Part shown: positions 42,224 through 51,233 of the stretch, one piece after another | Position numbering within the stretch: position 1 is the first letter of the stretch | Layout: every line of letters begins with the position of its first letter | DNA from: Pseudogemmobacter humi | GTDB taxonomy: Bacteria; Pseudomonadota; Alphaproteobacteria; Rhodobacterales; Rhodobacteraceae | Length of the DNA stretch: 64,000 nucleotides | NCBI RefSeq assembly: GCF_900609055.1 | Contig: NZ_UXAW01000051.1 | Span: 124,001-188,000, forward strand | Direction: 5' to 3' | The notes under the pieces: generated by a model | What the model was told of the DNA's origin: nothing | The model's input: only the letters and a program-made list of their open reading frames with translations | Database searches by the model: none | Program-made: the position numbers and the translations under genes

Positions 42224-42925
42224 CTAGACGCCGAGCAGCCGCATCGCTTCGCCCTCGGGCTGTGCCAGCCCTTCGGAATCTCCGGTCCAGACGCATTCGC
42301 CCTTGCGGATGATGTTGTGCCGGTCGCCCAGTTTGCACAGCGGCTTCAGGCTCTTGTCGATCACGAGGATGGTGTAGTGCTCTTCCTTCAGCCGCTTCAG
42401 CGCGGCCCAGATCTCGCGCCGGATCACCGGGGCAAGGCCCTCGGTCGCCTCGTCGAGGATCAGGAAGCGCGGCCGGGTCATCAGCGCGCGGCCGATGGCC
42501 AGCATCTGCTGCTCGCCCCCCGACAAAAGGTTGGCGTAAGAGCGTTTGCGCTCTTCCAGCCGGGGGAACAGCTCGAAAATCTGCTGCACCGCGGCGGCGC
42601 GGGCCTTCGCGGTCACGTCGCGCGAGGTGGCGACGAGGTTCTCCACCACGGTCAGCGTGGGAAAGACCTGCCGCCCCTCGGGCACCAGCGCCACCCCCAT
42701 CCGGGCGATCTGATGCGCCGGAAGCCCGTTGATCCGCCGCCCGTTCAGCACGATGTCGCCGGTGATCCGGCTGGTCAGGCCGAAGATCGTGCGCACGGTG
42801 GTGGTCTTGCCCATGCCGTTCTTGCCCAGAAGCGTCGAGACCGAACCCGAGGGCAGGTCGAGGTCGAGGCCGAACAGCACCGGGCTCTGGCCGTATCCGG
42901 CCGAAACCTTGTCGAAGATCAGCAT
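42224..42925 (-). CDS. Branched-chain amino acid-type ABC ATPase, LivF family
   Basis: The 233-residue ATPase has Walker A GKNGMGKTT (Lys where most have Pro), the LivF-type GVALVPEGRQVFPTLTVVENL, the signature LLSGGEQQMLAIGRAL and Walker B FLILDEATEGLAP. It starts in a TGATG overlap with the LivG-type gene. Together with LivG, LivM and LivH it forms the island C importer. An 83-bp gap with a GC-rich hairpin precedes the binding-protein gene. Confidence 0.9.
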   Translation of the reverse strand: MLIFDKVSAGYGQSPVLFGLDLDLPSGSVSTLLGKNGMGKTTTVRTIFGLTSRITGDIVLNGRRINGLPAHQIARMGVALVPEGRQVFPTLTVVENLVATSRDVTAKARAAAVQQIFELFPRLEERKRSYANLLSGGEQQMLAIGRALMTRPRFLILDEATEGLAPVIRREIWAALKRLKEEHYTILVIDKSLKPLCKLGDRHNIIRKGECVWTGDSEGLAQPEGEAMRLLGV

Positions 42926-43689
42926 CAGAAGTCGTCCTCTTCCGAAAGATAGGCGGCCTGGACCTCGGGCGAGGCGCGGATCTCGTCGGGCTTGCCGTTG
43001 GCAAGGACGGTGCCGTTCACCATCACCGTGATTTCGTCCGAAAGCTGGAACACCGCATCCATGTCGTGCTCGATCAGAAGGATCGGGATGCGGCCCCTGA
43101 TCCCCTCGTTGATCGTGCGCACCAGCGCTTCGGCGTCGGAAGTGGACAGGCCCGCGAGCGGCTCGTCCAAGAGCAGCACCTCCGGCCCCGAGGCCAGCGC
43201 CATGGCGATCTCAAGCCTGCGGCGGTCGCCATGCGACAGCGAGGCGGGCTTTTCCCCGGCCTTGTCGCGCAGGGCGAAGCGGTTCAGGAAATCCTCGACC
43301 TCGGCGGCATGGCGGGCCTTGTCGCGGCGGCGGAATATGTCCAGCGCGGAAAGCGAGGGCTGATCGCGGGCGACGAGGCTGAGAAGCAGGTTCTCGCGCA
43401 GGCTGAGGCCCTGGAAGAGGGCTGTCAGCTGATAGGTGCGGGTCAGGCCAAGGCGGGCGCGGCGAAGCGCGCTCAGCCCGCTGATGTCGCGCCCGTTCAG
43501 GCTGACGGTGCCCTGGTTCGGGCGCCGCTCGCCCGAGAGCACGCTGACCAGCGTGGTCTTGCCCGCGCCGTTCGGCCCGATCAGGGCATGCACGCTGCCC
43601 GGGGCCAGCGAAAGGTTCACCTCGTTAAGCGCGAGGATCCCGCCGAAACGGACGGTGATCCCCCGCATGTCGAGCGCCGGATGGGTCAT
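42925..43689 (-). CDS. Branched-chain amino acid-type ABC ATPase, LivG family
   Basis: The 254-residue ATPase shows Walker A GPNGAGKTT, the LivG-specific RRARLGLTRTYQLTALFQGLS, the signature LSHGDRRRLEIAMAL and Walker B VLLLDEPLAGLS. The C-terminus ends with the family-specific helix (EVQAAYLSEEDDF). It overlaps LivM at its start (ATGA) and LivF at its stop. Nothing in it indicates substrate. Confidence 0.9.
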   Translation of the reverse strand: MTHPALDMRGITVRFGGILALNEVNLSLAPGSVHALIGPNGAGKTTLVSVLSGERRPNQGTVSLNGRDISGLSALRRARLGLTRTYQLTALFQGLSLRENLLLSLVARDQPSLSALDIFRRRDKARHAAEVEDFLNRFALRDKAGEKPASLSHGDRRRLEIAMALASGPEVLLLDEPLAGLSTSDAEALVRTINEGIRGRIPILLIEHDMDAVFQLSDEITVMVNGTVLANGKPDEIRASPEVQAAYLSEEDDF

Positions 43690-44660
43690 TTTGCACCTCC
43701 GCCGGTCTGCGGCCGCAGCCTGCGGCCCAGACTGTCGAACAGTCCGGCGAGGCCCTGGTGGAAGAACAGCACGATCAGGATCAGGAGCGGCCCGAACAGG
43801 ATCGGCCAGTGGCTGGTGACCGAGGCGAGGTAATGCTCGACCACCACGAAGACCAGCGCGCCCCAGACCGGGCCGGTCCTGGTGCCGACGCCGCCGAGGA
43901 TCACCACCGCCAGCAGCTCGCCCGAGCGCTGCCAGTTGGAATAGCCCGGCGTCGCGAATTCGCTCTGGTTCGCCAGCAAGAGCCCCGCCAGCCCGCAGAC
44001 GGCGCCCGCGATGACGAAGGCGGTCAGCCGCGTGCCCATCACATCGAAGCCGAGGGCATTGGCGCGCTGGCCGTTCTCGCGCACGGCGACGAGGCGGCGG
44101 CCGAAGTCCGAGCGCACCACCACATCGACCAGCCAGATCAGCACCAGTGCCGAGACCGCGATGAAACCGTAGAACTGCCAGGGATCGAAGGCGTCATAGC
44201 CGGGCCAGAGCGCGCTGCGCTCGTAGATCACCATGCCGTCGTCGCCGCCGAAGGCCGAGGACGACTGCGCCAGGTAGTAAAGGATCTGCGCCAGCGCCAG
44301 CGTGATCATGATGAAATGCACGCCCGAGGTGCGCAAAGCGATCATCCCGATCAGGAAGGCCGCGAAGCCCGAGGTCAGCACCACCACCGGCAGCTGAAGC
44401 CATAGCGAGGGATAGCCCGCATTGGCCAGCAGCCCCGTCGCATAGGCGCCGATCCCCAGATAGACCGCATGGCCGAAGCTGACCATGCCGCCATAGCCGA
44501 GGATCAGGTTCAGGCTGCTCGCGGCCACGGCGAAGATCAGGAACCGCTCGAAGATCGAGAGGATATAGGGGTCGTCGCTGATCAGGGCGCCGAGCGGGCC
44601 GAGCCCCGCGGCAAGGGCCAGGATCAGCAAAACCGGAAGGGCGGAATCGCGCGTCATCAT
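43686..44660 (-). CDS. Branched-chain amino acid-type ABC permease, LivM family
   Basis: The 324-residue inner-membrane protein has about nine to ten hydrophobic segments and the LivM signatures GYGGMVSFGHAVYLGIGAYA and the coupling loop VRENGQRANALGFDVMGTR. It follows the LivH-type gene after 4 nt and overlaps the LivG-type ATPase at its stop. It is the second channel subunit of the island C importer. Confidence 0.9.
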   Translation of the reverse strand: MMTRDSALPVLLILALAAGLGPLGALISDDPYILSIFERFLIFAVAASSLNLILGYGGMVSFGHAVYLGIGAYATGLLANAGYPSLWLQLPVVVLTSGFAAFLIGMIALRTSGVHFIMITLALAQILYYLAQSSSAFGGDDGMVIYERSALWPGYDAFDPWQFYGFIAVSALVLIWLVDVVVRSDFGRRLVAVRENGQRANALGFDVMGTRLTAFVIAGAVCGLAGLLLANQSEFATPGYSNWQRSGELLAVVILGGVGTRTGPVWGALVFVVVEHYLASVTSHWPILFGPLLILIVLFFHQGLAGLFDSLGRRLRPQTGGGAK

Positions 44661-44664
44661 GGGA

Positions 44665-45588
44665 TCAGCTCCGCTTTTGCATGGGCAGAAGGCCCTCGGG
44701 GCGGAAGAAAAGGATCAGCGCCATCAGGATATAGACCAGCATCGACGCCAGCGCCGGACCCGCCTCGCTGGCAACCCGGGGCGAGAAGAAGGCCGAGAGG
44801 AAATCGCGCAGGAAGGCGCGGCCCATGGTGTCGATCAGCCCGACCATCACCGCCGCGAGCAGCGCGCCCTTGATCGAGCCGAGCCCGCCGATCACCACCA
44901 CCACGAAGGAGAGGATCAGCACCGTCTCGCCCATTCCCGGCTGCACCGAAAGAAGCGGCCCCGCCAGCGCCCCCGCCAGCCCGGCAAGGAAGGCGCCGAA
45001 GGCGAAGACCATGGTGAACAACAGGCTGATGTTCACGCCCATCACCGAGACGATGGTGCGGTTGGTCGCGCCCGCGCGCACCCGCATGCCGACCCGGGTC
45101 TCCTTGACCAGCCAGAACAAGAGCGCCGCCACCGCGATGCCCACCGCGATCACCAGCAGCCGGTAGAGCGGGTAAGAGATCCCGAAGGGCAGGGCGACGA
45201 GGCCCGACAGTTCGCCGGGCAGGCCCGAGAAGACCGGCGAGGCGCCCCAGACGATGCTGACGGATTCGTTCGCGACCAGGATCAGCCCGTAAGTCACCAG
45301 CACATGATCGAGATGGCTGCGGTCGTAAAGGCGCCGCACCAGCAGCACCTCGAACAACAGGCCGATCAGGCAGACCGCCAGCCCCGCCAGCCCCACGGCG
45401 AACAGGAAGCTGCCGGTCAGCCCCTGGAACAGCACCGCGAAATAGGCGCCCAGCATGAACAAGGAGCCATGGCTGAGGTTGATGAAATCCATGACGCCGA
45501 AGATCAGCGTCAGTCCGGCGGCGATCAGAAACAGCAGAACGCCAAGCTGAAGGCCGTTCAGCAACTGTTCAAGGATCAGGGCGGTCAT
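44665..45588 (-). CDS. Branched-chain amino acid-type ABC permease, LivH family
   Basis: The 307-residue permease has eight or so membrane segments and the LivH motif MDFINLSHGSLFMLGAYFA, with the coupling loop KETRVGMRVRAGATNRTIVSVMGV. Its start overlaps the stop of the thioesterase gene (ATGA), tying the importer to the catabolic genes upstream in one transcript from 49629 to 40971. Confidence 0.9.
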   Translation of the reverse strand: MTALILEQLLNGLQLGVLLFLIAAGLTLIFGVMDFINLSHGSLFMLGAYFAVLFQGLTGSFLFAVGLAGLAVCLIGLLFEVLLVRRLYDRSHLDHVLVTYGLILVANESVSIVWGASPVFSGLPGELSGLVALPFGISYPLYRLLVIAVGIAVAALLFWLVKETRVGMRVRAGATNRTIVSVMGVNISLLFTMVFAFGAFLAGLAGALAGPLLSVQPGMGETVLILSFVVVVIGGLGSIKGALLAAVMVGLIDTMGRAFLRDFLSAFFSPRVASEAGPALASMLVYILMALILFFRPEGLLPMQKRS

Positions 45589-46022
45589 GCCGGTTCCTTT
45601 CGGGCGGAGTGGGGGGCGGTTCTCGCGAACTGCCCGGTGGCGAAGGCGATCAGCCGGCCGCCCTGGAAGGCCTGGCCGCTGATTGTGGCAAGGCTGCGCC
45701 CCGCCCGCAGGATCTGCGGCACGATCGTCAGCGGCAGATCCGACGCGCCGGGCAGAAGGAATTTCAGATCGAGCGAGACGGTGACGGCTTCGCCCGACAG
45801 CCCCGCCTTCGCGGCCTCGTAAAGCGCCACGTCGAACAGGGCCGAAAGCGCGCCGCCATGCAGGAAACCGCCGGGGTTCAGCGCATCCGGCCCGGGTTCC
45901 AGCCGCAGCACGATCTGCGTGCCTTCCCCCGCGACCGAGACCGGCCCCAGCGAGGCCAGCAGCCGGTCGTCGCCGCGGAACGGCCGGAACTCCAACCGGG
46001 AGAAATCCGGCGCTGCGCTCAT
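45585..46022 (-). CDS. PaaI-like hotdog-fold acyl-CoA thioesterase
   Basis: From ATG 46022, which overlaps the MDR gene stop, the protein has 145 residues, the normal single-hotdog length. The motif NPGGFLHGGALSALFDVALYEAAKA matches the PaaI active-site helix, with Asp near the end of the motif as catalytic acid. TVSLDLKFLLPG and SGQAFQGGRLIAFATGQF follow. It probably releases CoA from a dead-end or product acyl-CoA formed by the ligase encoded two genes upstream. Confidence 0.85.
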   Translation of the reverse strand: MSAAPDFSRLEFRPFRGDDRLLASLGPVSVAGEGTQIVLRLEPGPDALNPGGFLHGGALSALFDVALYEAAKAGLSGEAVTVSLDLKFLLPGASDLPLTIVPQILRAGRSLATISGQAFQGGRLIAFATGQFARTAPHSARKEPA

Positions 46023-47029
46023 GCGCGGGCGCCGGTTTCGACGACCAGCTTGCCGGTCACTTTGCGGTCGAGAATGTCCTGCAACCCCTGCATCAGCCGG
46101 TCGAAGGGCAGAACGGCGGTGACATTGGCCCGGGCCTTGCCCTCGGCCAGAAGGCTCAGCCACCAGGCGGTGCCCTCGCGCAGCCGGTCCAGCGCCTCGT
46201 CGAAATGGATGTCGAGCGGCGCGCCCATCACGGTCAGGTTGTTGTAGAGCAGATAGTTGGCCTTCGCCGCCGGGATCTCGCCCGAGGCGAAGCCGACCAC
46301 CACCAGCCGCCCGGCAAAGCCGAGCGCGCGCAGACCGGCCTGGAACATGGTGCCGCCCACGGTGTCGATGACCACATCGGCGCCGCGGTCGTCGCCCCAG
46401 GCGGTGCGGACCTGGGCTTTGAAAGCGTTCTTCAGCGGCTCTTCGGCGCGGTCGGTGATGATCAGCGCCTGCTGCGCGCCCGAGCGGCGCACCAGTTCGG
46501 CCTTTTCCTCCGACGAGACGATGCCGACGACATGCGCACCCAGATTGGCGGCAAGCTGCACCGCGGCGGCGCCCACGCCGCCTGCGGCACCCGTCACCAC
46601 CACCCGGTCGCCCGCCTTGACCCCGGCGCGGATCGCCACCGCGACATAAGCGGTGTTGAACACCGTCATCGCGCCCGCGGCATCGACCGGGGACACCGCC
46701 GCCGGACGGGCGAAGACGCGGTTTTCCGGCGCCAGAACGCGGTCGGCGAAGGCGCCCGAGAAGACCTGGGCCACCACCTTGTCGCCGGGGGCGAAACCCT
46801 TCACCCCGTCGCCCACCGCCAGCACCGTGCCTGCGCAGTCGCGGCCCGGCACGAAGGGCGGCTCGGGGCGCTTCTGATACTTGCCCTGCACCATCAGCGC
46901 ATCGGGATAGTTCAGCCCGATGGCCTCGTTCAGGATCAGGATCTCGCCCGGGCCGGGCTGCGGATCGGGCAGATCCTTCGCGGCATGGCTCAGCGGCGGG
47001 CCATAGGTTTCAAGCAGGTATCCGTGCAT
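46019..47029 (-). CDS. NADPH:quinone oxidoreductase-like MDR family protein
   Basis: The 336-residue protein has the GroES-like part (GLNYPDALMVQGKYQKRPEPPFVPGRDCAG) and the Rossmann part (VVVTGAAGGVGAAAVQLAANLGA) of quinone-reductase/enoyl-reductase MDR proteins, without zinc ligands. The ending VTAVLPFDRLMQGLQDILDRKVTGKLVV is typical. In this operon, after an acyl-CoA ligase, it may act as an enoyl-CoA or enone reductase. It is not closely similar to the MDR protein of island B. Confidence 0.85.
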   Translation of the reverse strand: MHGYLLETYGPPLSHAAKDLPDPQPGPGEILILNEAIGLNYPDALMVQGKYQKRPEPPFVPGRDCAGTVLAVGDGVKGFAPGDKVVAQVFSGAFADRVLAPENRVFARPAAVSPVDAAGAMTVFNTAYVAVAIRAGVKAGDRVVVTGAAGGVGAAAVQLAANLGAHVVGIVSSEEKAELVRRSGAQQALIITDRAEEPLKNAFKAQVRTAWGDDRGADVVIDTVGGTMFQAGLRALGFAGRLVVVGFASGEIPAAKANYLLYNNLTVMGAPLDIHFDEALDRLREGTAWWLSLLAEGKARANVTAVLPFDRLMQGLQDILDRKVTGKLVVETGARA

Positions 47030-47075
47030 GGGTCGTCTCTTGCTGAAAAGGGGTTTCGTCGTGGCCCGCCGGGCC

Positions 47076-48677
47076 TCAGTCGAGGCCGAGCTTCTTGCGG
47101 ATATCGGCGATCAGGACCGGCTTGATGATTTTGCGCGTCGGCGTCATCGGCATGGCGTCGATGATCTCCAGCCGCTCGGGCCAGCGCATCTTGGCCACCT
47201 TGCGCCCGGCAAGATAGGTGCAGAGCCCGGCAAGGCTCAGTTCCGTGCCGGGCCGCAGCACGACATAGGCGCAGAGCCTTTCGCCGAGAACCTCGTCGGG
47301 CATCGGCACCACCGCCGACTGCACGATGGCCTCATGCGCGTCGAGGATGCTTTCGATGTCGGACGGGTTGATCTTGATGCCGCCGCGGTTGATCACATCC
47401 TTCACCCGGCCGGTGATCATGATGTTTCCGTCAGCGTCGAGCGAGGCGATATCGCCGGTGCGGAACCAGCCGTCCGGGGTAAAGGCGGTCTGGTTCGCCT
47501 CATGCTCGCCGACGTAACGCTCCAGCACCGAATAGCCGGAGAGCTGCATCTCGCCCTCTTCGCCCGCGGGCAGCACCTCGCCGGTGTCTCGGCTGACGAT
47601 CCTGACCGACAGGCCGCGCGCCAGTTTCCCCACGGTGCCGTGGCGGATGGCGGGGGGTGAGGCGGGGTCGGTCTGGGTGCTCAGCGTGGTCTCGGTCATG
47701 CCGAACAGGCAGCCGACGCGGCCGTTCGGGAGCTTCGCCTCGAACTGCGCCGCGACCTCGGGCGGGCAGATCGCGCCGCCGACGATCACGTCGCGCACCG
47801 TATCGGCCGGACGGCGGTCCATCGCGCCGCTTTTGAGCGTCGCGGCCAGATGGGCCGGGGCCGAGTAGATCACCGTGGGGCGCATGTCGAACAGGTATTC
47901 GGCATAGACCTCGGGCGAGAACAGCGGGATCGGCACGATGGTCGCGCCGGAATGGATCGCATTCCCGGCGCAGGACAGGCCGAAGACATGGGTCAGCGGC
48001 GGCGCGATCATCACCCGGTCGTCACGGGTCATATGCAGCATATCGGCGAAGATCGCGGCGTTGCGGGCAAAGCAGCGCTGGCTGCGCAGCACCGCCTTGG
48101 GCGCCGCCGAGGTGCCCGAGGTGAAGCACATCGCGGCGTCGCAATCGGAATCGGGCCGCGGCGGCAGAGCGCCCTGGCGGTGGTTTTCGATCAGCGCGGC
48201 AAAGGAAACCTGGCCCGGCCCGGCCTCGCCTACCACGATCACATGTTCCAGCGCCGGAATATCGGCGGCCAGCGCGCTCATGGTGGCGGGGGCGTCGTAT
48301 TTGCCCACCTGCGCCGTGACCACCGCGCGCGGCGCGGCGAAGGACATCAGCGGACGCAGTTCTTCCTGGCGGTAAGGCATGTGCAGCGTGGTCAGCACGC
48401 AGCCGGTCAGCTTGCAGGCGATATAGGTGGTGACGAATTCCGGGGTCGAGGGCAACTGGATCGCCACCCGGTCGCCGGTCTTCAGCCCGAGCGAGACGAA
48501 GCCGCGCGCCAGAGCCTCGGCCCCGGCCAGCAGCCCGGCGTAGGTCAGGGCCCCATGATCGCTGGTTTCGACGGCCATCGCCCCGGGCGTGGTGTCGGCC
48601 CAGTAACGCAGGGCGTCCAGAATGGTGTCGAATTCCCGAAGATCAGATCCCGATGGCACTTCCGCGAGTTGATTCAT
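47076..48677 (-). CDS. AMP-dependent acyl-CoA synthetase/ligase
   Basis: The 533-residue ligase has the ANL-family motifs: P-loop CFTSGTSAAPKAVLRSQR, GMTETTLS, the hinge region GWFRTGDIASLDADGN with GRVKDVINRGGIKI, and the catalytic Lys in TPTRKIIKPVL. It activates a carboxylic acid, probably the imported substrate or its hydrolysis product, to the CoA thioester in the cytoplasm. ATG 48677 overlaps the 3' end of the hydrolase gene by 35 bp, an unusually long overlap. It resembles cyclohexanecarboxylate- and benzoate-type ligases only in general layout. Confidence 0.88.
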   Translation of the reverse strand: MNQLAEVPSGSDLREFDTILDALRYWADTTPGAMAVETSDHGALTYAGLLAGAEALARGFVSLGLKTGDRVAIQLPSTPEFVTTYIACKLTGCVLTTLHMPYRQEELRPLMSFAAPRAVVTAQVGKYDAPATMSALAADIPALEHVIVVGEAGPGQVSFAALIENHRQGALPPRPDSDCDAAMCFTSGTSAAPKAVLRSQRCFARNAAIFADMLHMTRDDRVMIAPPLTHVFGLSCAGNAIHSGATIVPIPLFSPEVYAEYLFDMRPTVIYSAPAHLAATLKSGAMDRRPADTVRDVIVGGAICPPEVAAQFEAKLPNGRVGCLFGMTETTLSTQTDPASPPAIRHGTVGKLARGLSVRIVSRDTGEVLPAGEEGEMQLSGYSVLERYVGEHEANQTAFTPDGWFRTGDIASLDADGNIMITGRVKDVINRGGIKINPSDIESILDAHEAIVQSAVVPMPDEVLGERLCAYVVLRPGTELSLAGLCTYLAGRKVAKMRWPERLEIIDAMPMTPTRKIIKPVLIADIRKKLGLD

Positions 48678-49629
48678 CCCTGGTTTCCCTGTTGGTATCC
48701 GCAGCCTCTCTGCTCCGGGCCGTTTCGGCCTCCTGCGCAAAAGCGGCGACCTGCCGCGCGCAGAACTCCGGTTTCTGAAGCTGCATGAAGTGATTGGTGC
48801 CTGGGCAGGTGACCGCCCGGAACCCGAATTGCCCGGCCATTTCCTGACCGAAGCGTGTCAGAAGCGGCATGTCGTGCACCGCCACATCGCCGAGGATCAC
48901 CTGCACCGGCACGGTGATGCGGGCGAAATCGTGCCAGTGCCCCGAGAGCATTCCGGCGGTGTCGAAATTCGAGGCCTCGTGTTCGGGGCGGCAGGCAAGC
49001 TCCCATCCCGCGCCGGTGTCGCGCAAGGTGGCGCGGGCAAGCTGAAGGATCGCTTCCGGCGGGATCCCCGCGAAGGTGCTGGCGCGGGCGAAAGAGCGCG
49101 CCAGTTCCTCGGGCGTTTCAAAGCTGCGGCGGCGTCCGGCGGCGCGTTCCGCCAGCCCGTGCTGGATGATGTTGAACTCGGCGACCAGCCCGGGTTCGGT
49201 CGCGGGCGCGATCGGCGGCTCGAACAGGGTCAGCGAGGCCCAGGGCCGCGGCGTTTTCGTCTGCGCGACCAGCGTGCAGGCCGAGCTCATCGAATGGAAG
49301 GCGCCATGGGTCTCGCGCGGGCCGAAGCCCTCGGCGATGGCGTCGAAGATCTCGGGGATATCGGCGATATAGCGCGGCCAGGGCATGTCGGCCTGCGGCA
49401 CGCTGGCGTTTTCGCCGTGGCTGCGCAGATCGAAGGCCACGACCTCGAAGTCCTGCATCAGCGCGCGTCCGAAGTCCTGGAATCCGTCGGCGGCAAGGCC
49501 GTTGCCGTGCGACAGCACCACGCGCCGTCCCCGTGCGGGGCCCCAGCGACGCACCGAAACCTCGGCGCCGTCCGACAGTTTCACCGTCAGGCGCTGGGTC
49601 ACTTCGGGCTGCCGGGCAATGCGGTTCAC
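48643..49629 (-). CDS. Alpha/beta hydrolase
   Basis: The 328-residue hydrolase has the oxyanion region VVLSHGNGLAADGFQDF, DLRSHGENA, a nucleophile elbow AFHSMSSACT in which the usual Gly residues of GxSxG are replaced, and a C-terminal His in PGTNHFMQLQ. The Ser in HSMSS is the expected nucleophile. The last 20 or so residues are charged and lie in the overlap with the ligase gene. It is the first gene of the long catabolic and transport operon and sits 50 bp after the palindrome at 49680-49692. Confidence 0.8.
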   Translation of the reverse strand: MNRIARQPEVTQRLTVKLSDGAEVSVRRWGPARGRRVVLSHGNGLAADGFQDFGRALMQDFEVVAFDLRSHGENASVPQADMPWPRYIADIPEIFDAIAEGFGPRETHGAFHSMSSACTLVAQTKTPRPWASLTLFEPPIAPATEPGLVAEFNIIQHGLAERAAGRRRSFETPEELARSFARASTFAGIPPEAILQLARATLRDTGAGWELACRPEHEASNFDTAGMLSGHWHDFARITVPVQVILGDVAVHDMPLLTRFGQEMAGQFGFRAVTCPGTNHFMQLQKPEFCARQVAAFAQEAETARSREAADTNRETRDESTRGSAIGI

Positions 49630-49679
49630 GTCTTTACGCCTTCCGATAGAGAGGTTTCCGGTGGGTATGGATTCATTTT

Positions 49680-49692
49680 ATACACAGTGTAT
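49680..49692. promoter_or_regulatory. Palindromic operator ATACAC-A-GTGTAT before the hydrolase operon
   Basis: A perfect 6-1-6 palindrome preceded by TTTT lies 50 bp upstream of the hydrolase start. The same palindrome, with C at the centre and the same TTTT prefix, occurs 45 bp upstream of hyuA (52646-52658). The repetition and spacing suggest one regulator for both operons, most simply the GntR protein of this island. Confidence 0.7.
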
Positions 49693-49747
49693 CCTTTATC
49701 GCAACCGTGTTGTGATCTTTCCCGCTGCCCGAAAGAAATTTTACGAA

Positions 49748-49779
49748 AAATGCGCGGGCCATGGGCGGCCCGCGCATTT
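49748..49779 (-). terminator. Rho-independent terminator of the P450-ferredoxin-reductase operon
   Basis: A perfect 13-bp stem (49748-49760 with 49767-49779, 6-nt loop) is followed on the minus strand by a five-base T-run. It lies 63 bp past the reductase stop and upstream of the hydrolase promoter, separating the two minus-strand transcripts. Confidence 0.85.
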
Positions 49780-49842
49780 CTTGTGCATCATCTGCATGAT
49801 TTATGCGGGATTTTCCCGCATCGGCGCCGGGTGCGAAAGGGG

Positions 49843-51039
49843 TCAGAGGCCGGTCGCGCGCTGGCGGATCGCCGCGCCGAGATCACGGCGGTAGCCCGCG
49901 ATTCTCGCCGGCATGTTCACCGAAAGCACGCCGGTCACCCCCGCATCGTCGCGGTATTCGGCCACGAACTTGCGTGATTCGAGGTCTCCGGCCACCACTT
50001 CGATCCGGTCATCGACCTTCGGGCGGCCAAGGGCCTGGATCTTGTAGCTGTACTGATCCGACCAGAACGAAGGGAGCGGCAGATAGGGCTCCGGTGCGTC
50101 CGAGATCAGCGCGAGCGCGGCGGCCGCGCCCTGCTCGAAGGCGTTGGTCCAGTGCTCCATCCGCATCACCTCGGCGCCGTAGCCCAGATGCGGCCAGGCC
50201 GCCACATCGCCCGCCGCCGCGATCTTTCCGCCCCCGTTCGCGGCCAGACAGGCGGCATCGCAGACCACGCCGTTTTGCAGCACCAGCCCCGAATCGCGCA
50301 GCCAGGCCGTGGCGGGGGCCGAGCCGACGCCGACCAGCACCAGATCGGCCGGAATCACCTCGCCGCCCGCCAGTTCGACGCCCGTCACCTTGCCCTCGCC
50401 CCGGAAGGCCGCCACCGCGGCCTCCATGCGGAAGGAAACGCCCTGCTCTTCGTGGATGGTGCGGAACAGCCCGGCCATTTCCGGCCCCATCACCCGGTTC
50501 ATCGGCCAGGCCAGCCGGTCGACGATGGTGACATTCAGCCCCATCTGCCGGGCGCTGGCCGCCACCTCGCAGCCGATGAAACCGGCGCCGAGGATCACCA
50601 GCGATCTGCCGGGCGTCAGCGCGCCGCGCAGCTTCACCGCATGGGCGAAGTCGCGCAGCACATGCACGCCGTCCAGATCGCGGCCGGGGATCTGCGGCAT
50701 GATCGGCGAGACGCCGGTGGCGATCAGCAGCCGGTCGTAAACCAGCGCCGTTCCGTTGGCGAGCGTGACCCGTTGCGCGGCGATGTCCAGCCCGGTCGCC
50801 GCCGCGCCCAGATGCCAGTCCACGCCCAGATCATCGGCCAGCGGGAACGAGACCTCTTCGATCGCCTGTTCGCCGGTCAGAATCTTCTTCGACAGGGGCG
50901 GGCGGTTGTAGGGCAGCCGGTCCTCGTCGCCGACCACCGAGATCCGGCCCTTGTAGCCCGCCGCGCGCAGGGCCTCGGCCCCGCGCAGACCGGCAAGCGA
51001 GGCGCCCACCACCACGAAATGCTGGTCTTCCGGCATCAT
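49843..51039 (-). CDS. FAD-dependent ferredoxin reductase (CamA/RhodA type)
   Basis: The 398-residue flavoprotein has an FAD-binding motif (FVVVGASLAGLRGAEALR), an NAD-binding motif (SLVILGAGFIGCEVAASARQ), and the late FAD motif IAAAGDVAAWP, followed by a reductase C-terminal domain (FWSDQYSYKIQALG). This is the putidaredoxin reductase layout. It starts in an ATGA overlap with the ferredoxin gene, so it delivers electrons from NADH to that ferredoxin and on to the P450. Confidence 0.9.
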   Translation of the reverse strand: MMPEDQHFVVVGASLAGLRGAEALRAAGYKGRISVVGDEDRLPYNRPPLSKKILTGEQAIEEVSFPLADDLGVDWHLGAAATGLDIAAQRVTLANGTALVYDRLLIATGVSPIMPQIPGRDLDGVHVLRDFAHAVKLRGALTPGRSLVILGAGFIGCEVAASARQMGLNVTIVDRLAWPMNRVMGPEMAGLFRTIHEEQGVSFRMEAAVAAFRGEGKVTGVELAGGEVIPADLVLVGVGSAPATAWLRDSGLVLQNGVVCDAACLAANGGGKIAAAGDVAAWPHLGYGAEVMRMEHWTNAFEQGAAAALALISDAPEPYLPLPSFWSDQYSYKIQALGRPKVDDRIEVVAGDLESRKFVAEYRDDAGVTGVLSVNMPARIAGYRRDLGAAIRQRATGL

Positions 51040-51221
51040 TCGACCTTGATCGCAAGCTGCGGGCAGGCCTTGGCAGCGCGTTCGACCCGGGCGCGGTGTT
51101 CCTCGTCCACCTCTTCGCTGTAGACGAGGTCGTCGCCCTCGAAGCGGAACTCCTTCGGCGCGATGAACACGCATTGGCCGTGGAATTCGCACAGGCTCAT
51201 ATCGACGTGAATCTTGACCAT
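51036..51221 (-). CDS. Ferredoxin of the CxxHxxC-CP type ([3Fe-4S] or [4Fe-4S])
   Basis: The 61-residue ferredoxin has C11, C17 and C53 (followed by Pro) as cluster ligands, with His14 at the position of the fourth Cys (CEFHGQC). Ferredoxins with a non-Cys residue here commonly serve bacterial P450s and carry a 3Fe-4S or an unusual 4Fe-4S cluster. The gene lies 12 bp after the P450 stop and overlaps the reductase start, which fixes its role as P450 electron donor. Confidence 0.92.
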   Translation of the reverse strand: MVKIHVDMSLCEFHGQCVFIAPKEFRFEGDDLVYSEEVDEEHRARVERAAKACPQLAIKVE

Positions 51222-51233
51222 GGCGCGTCTCCC

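Noticed and set aside
42141-43004. Apparent 288-codon N-terminal extension of the island C binding protein
   Set aside because: The extension is out of frame with, and overlaps, the LivF and LivG genes. The signal peptide and ribosome site mark ATG 42140 as the true start.
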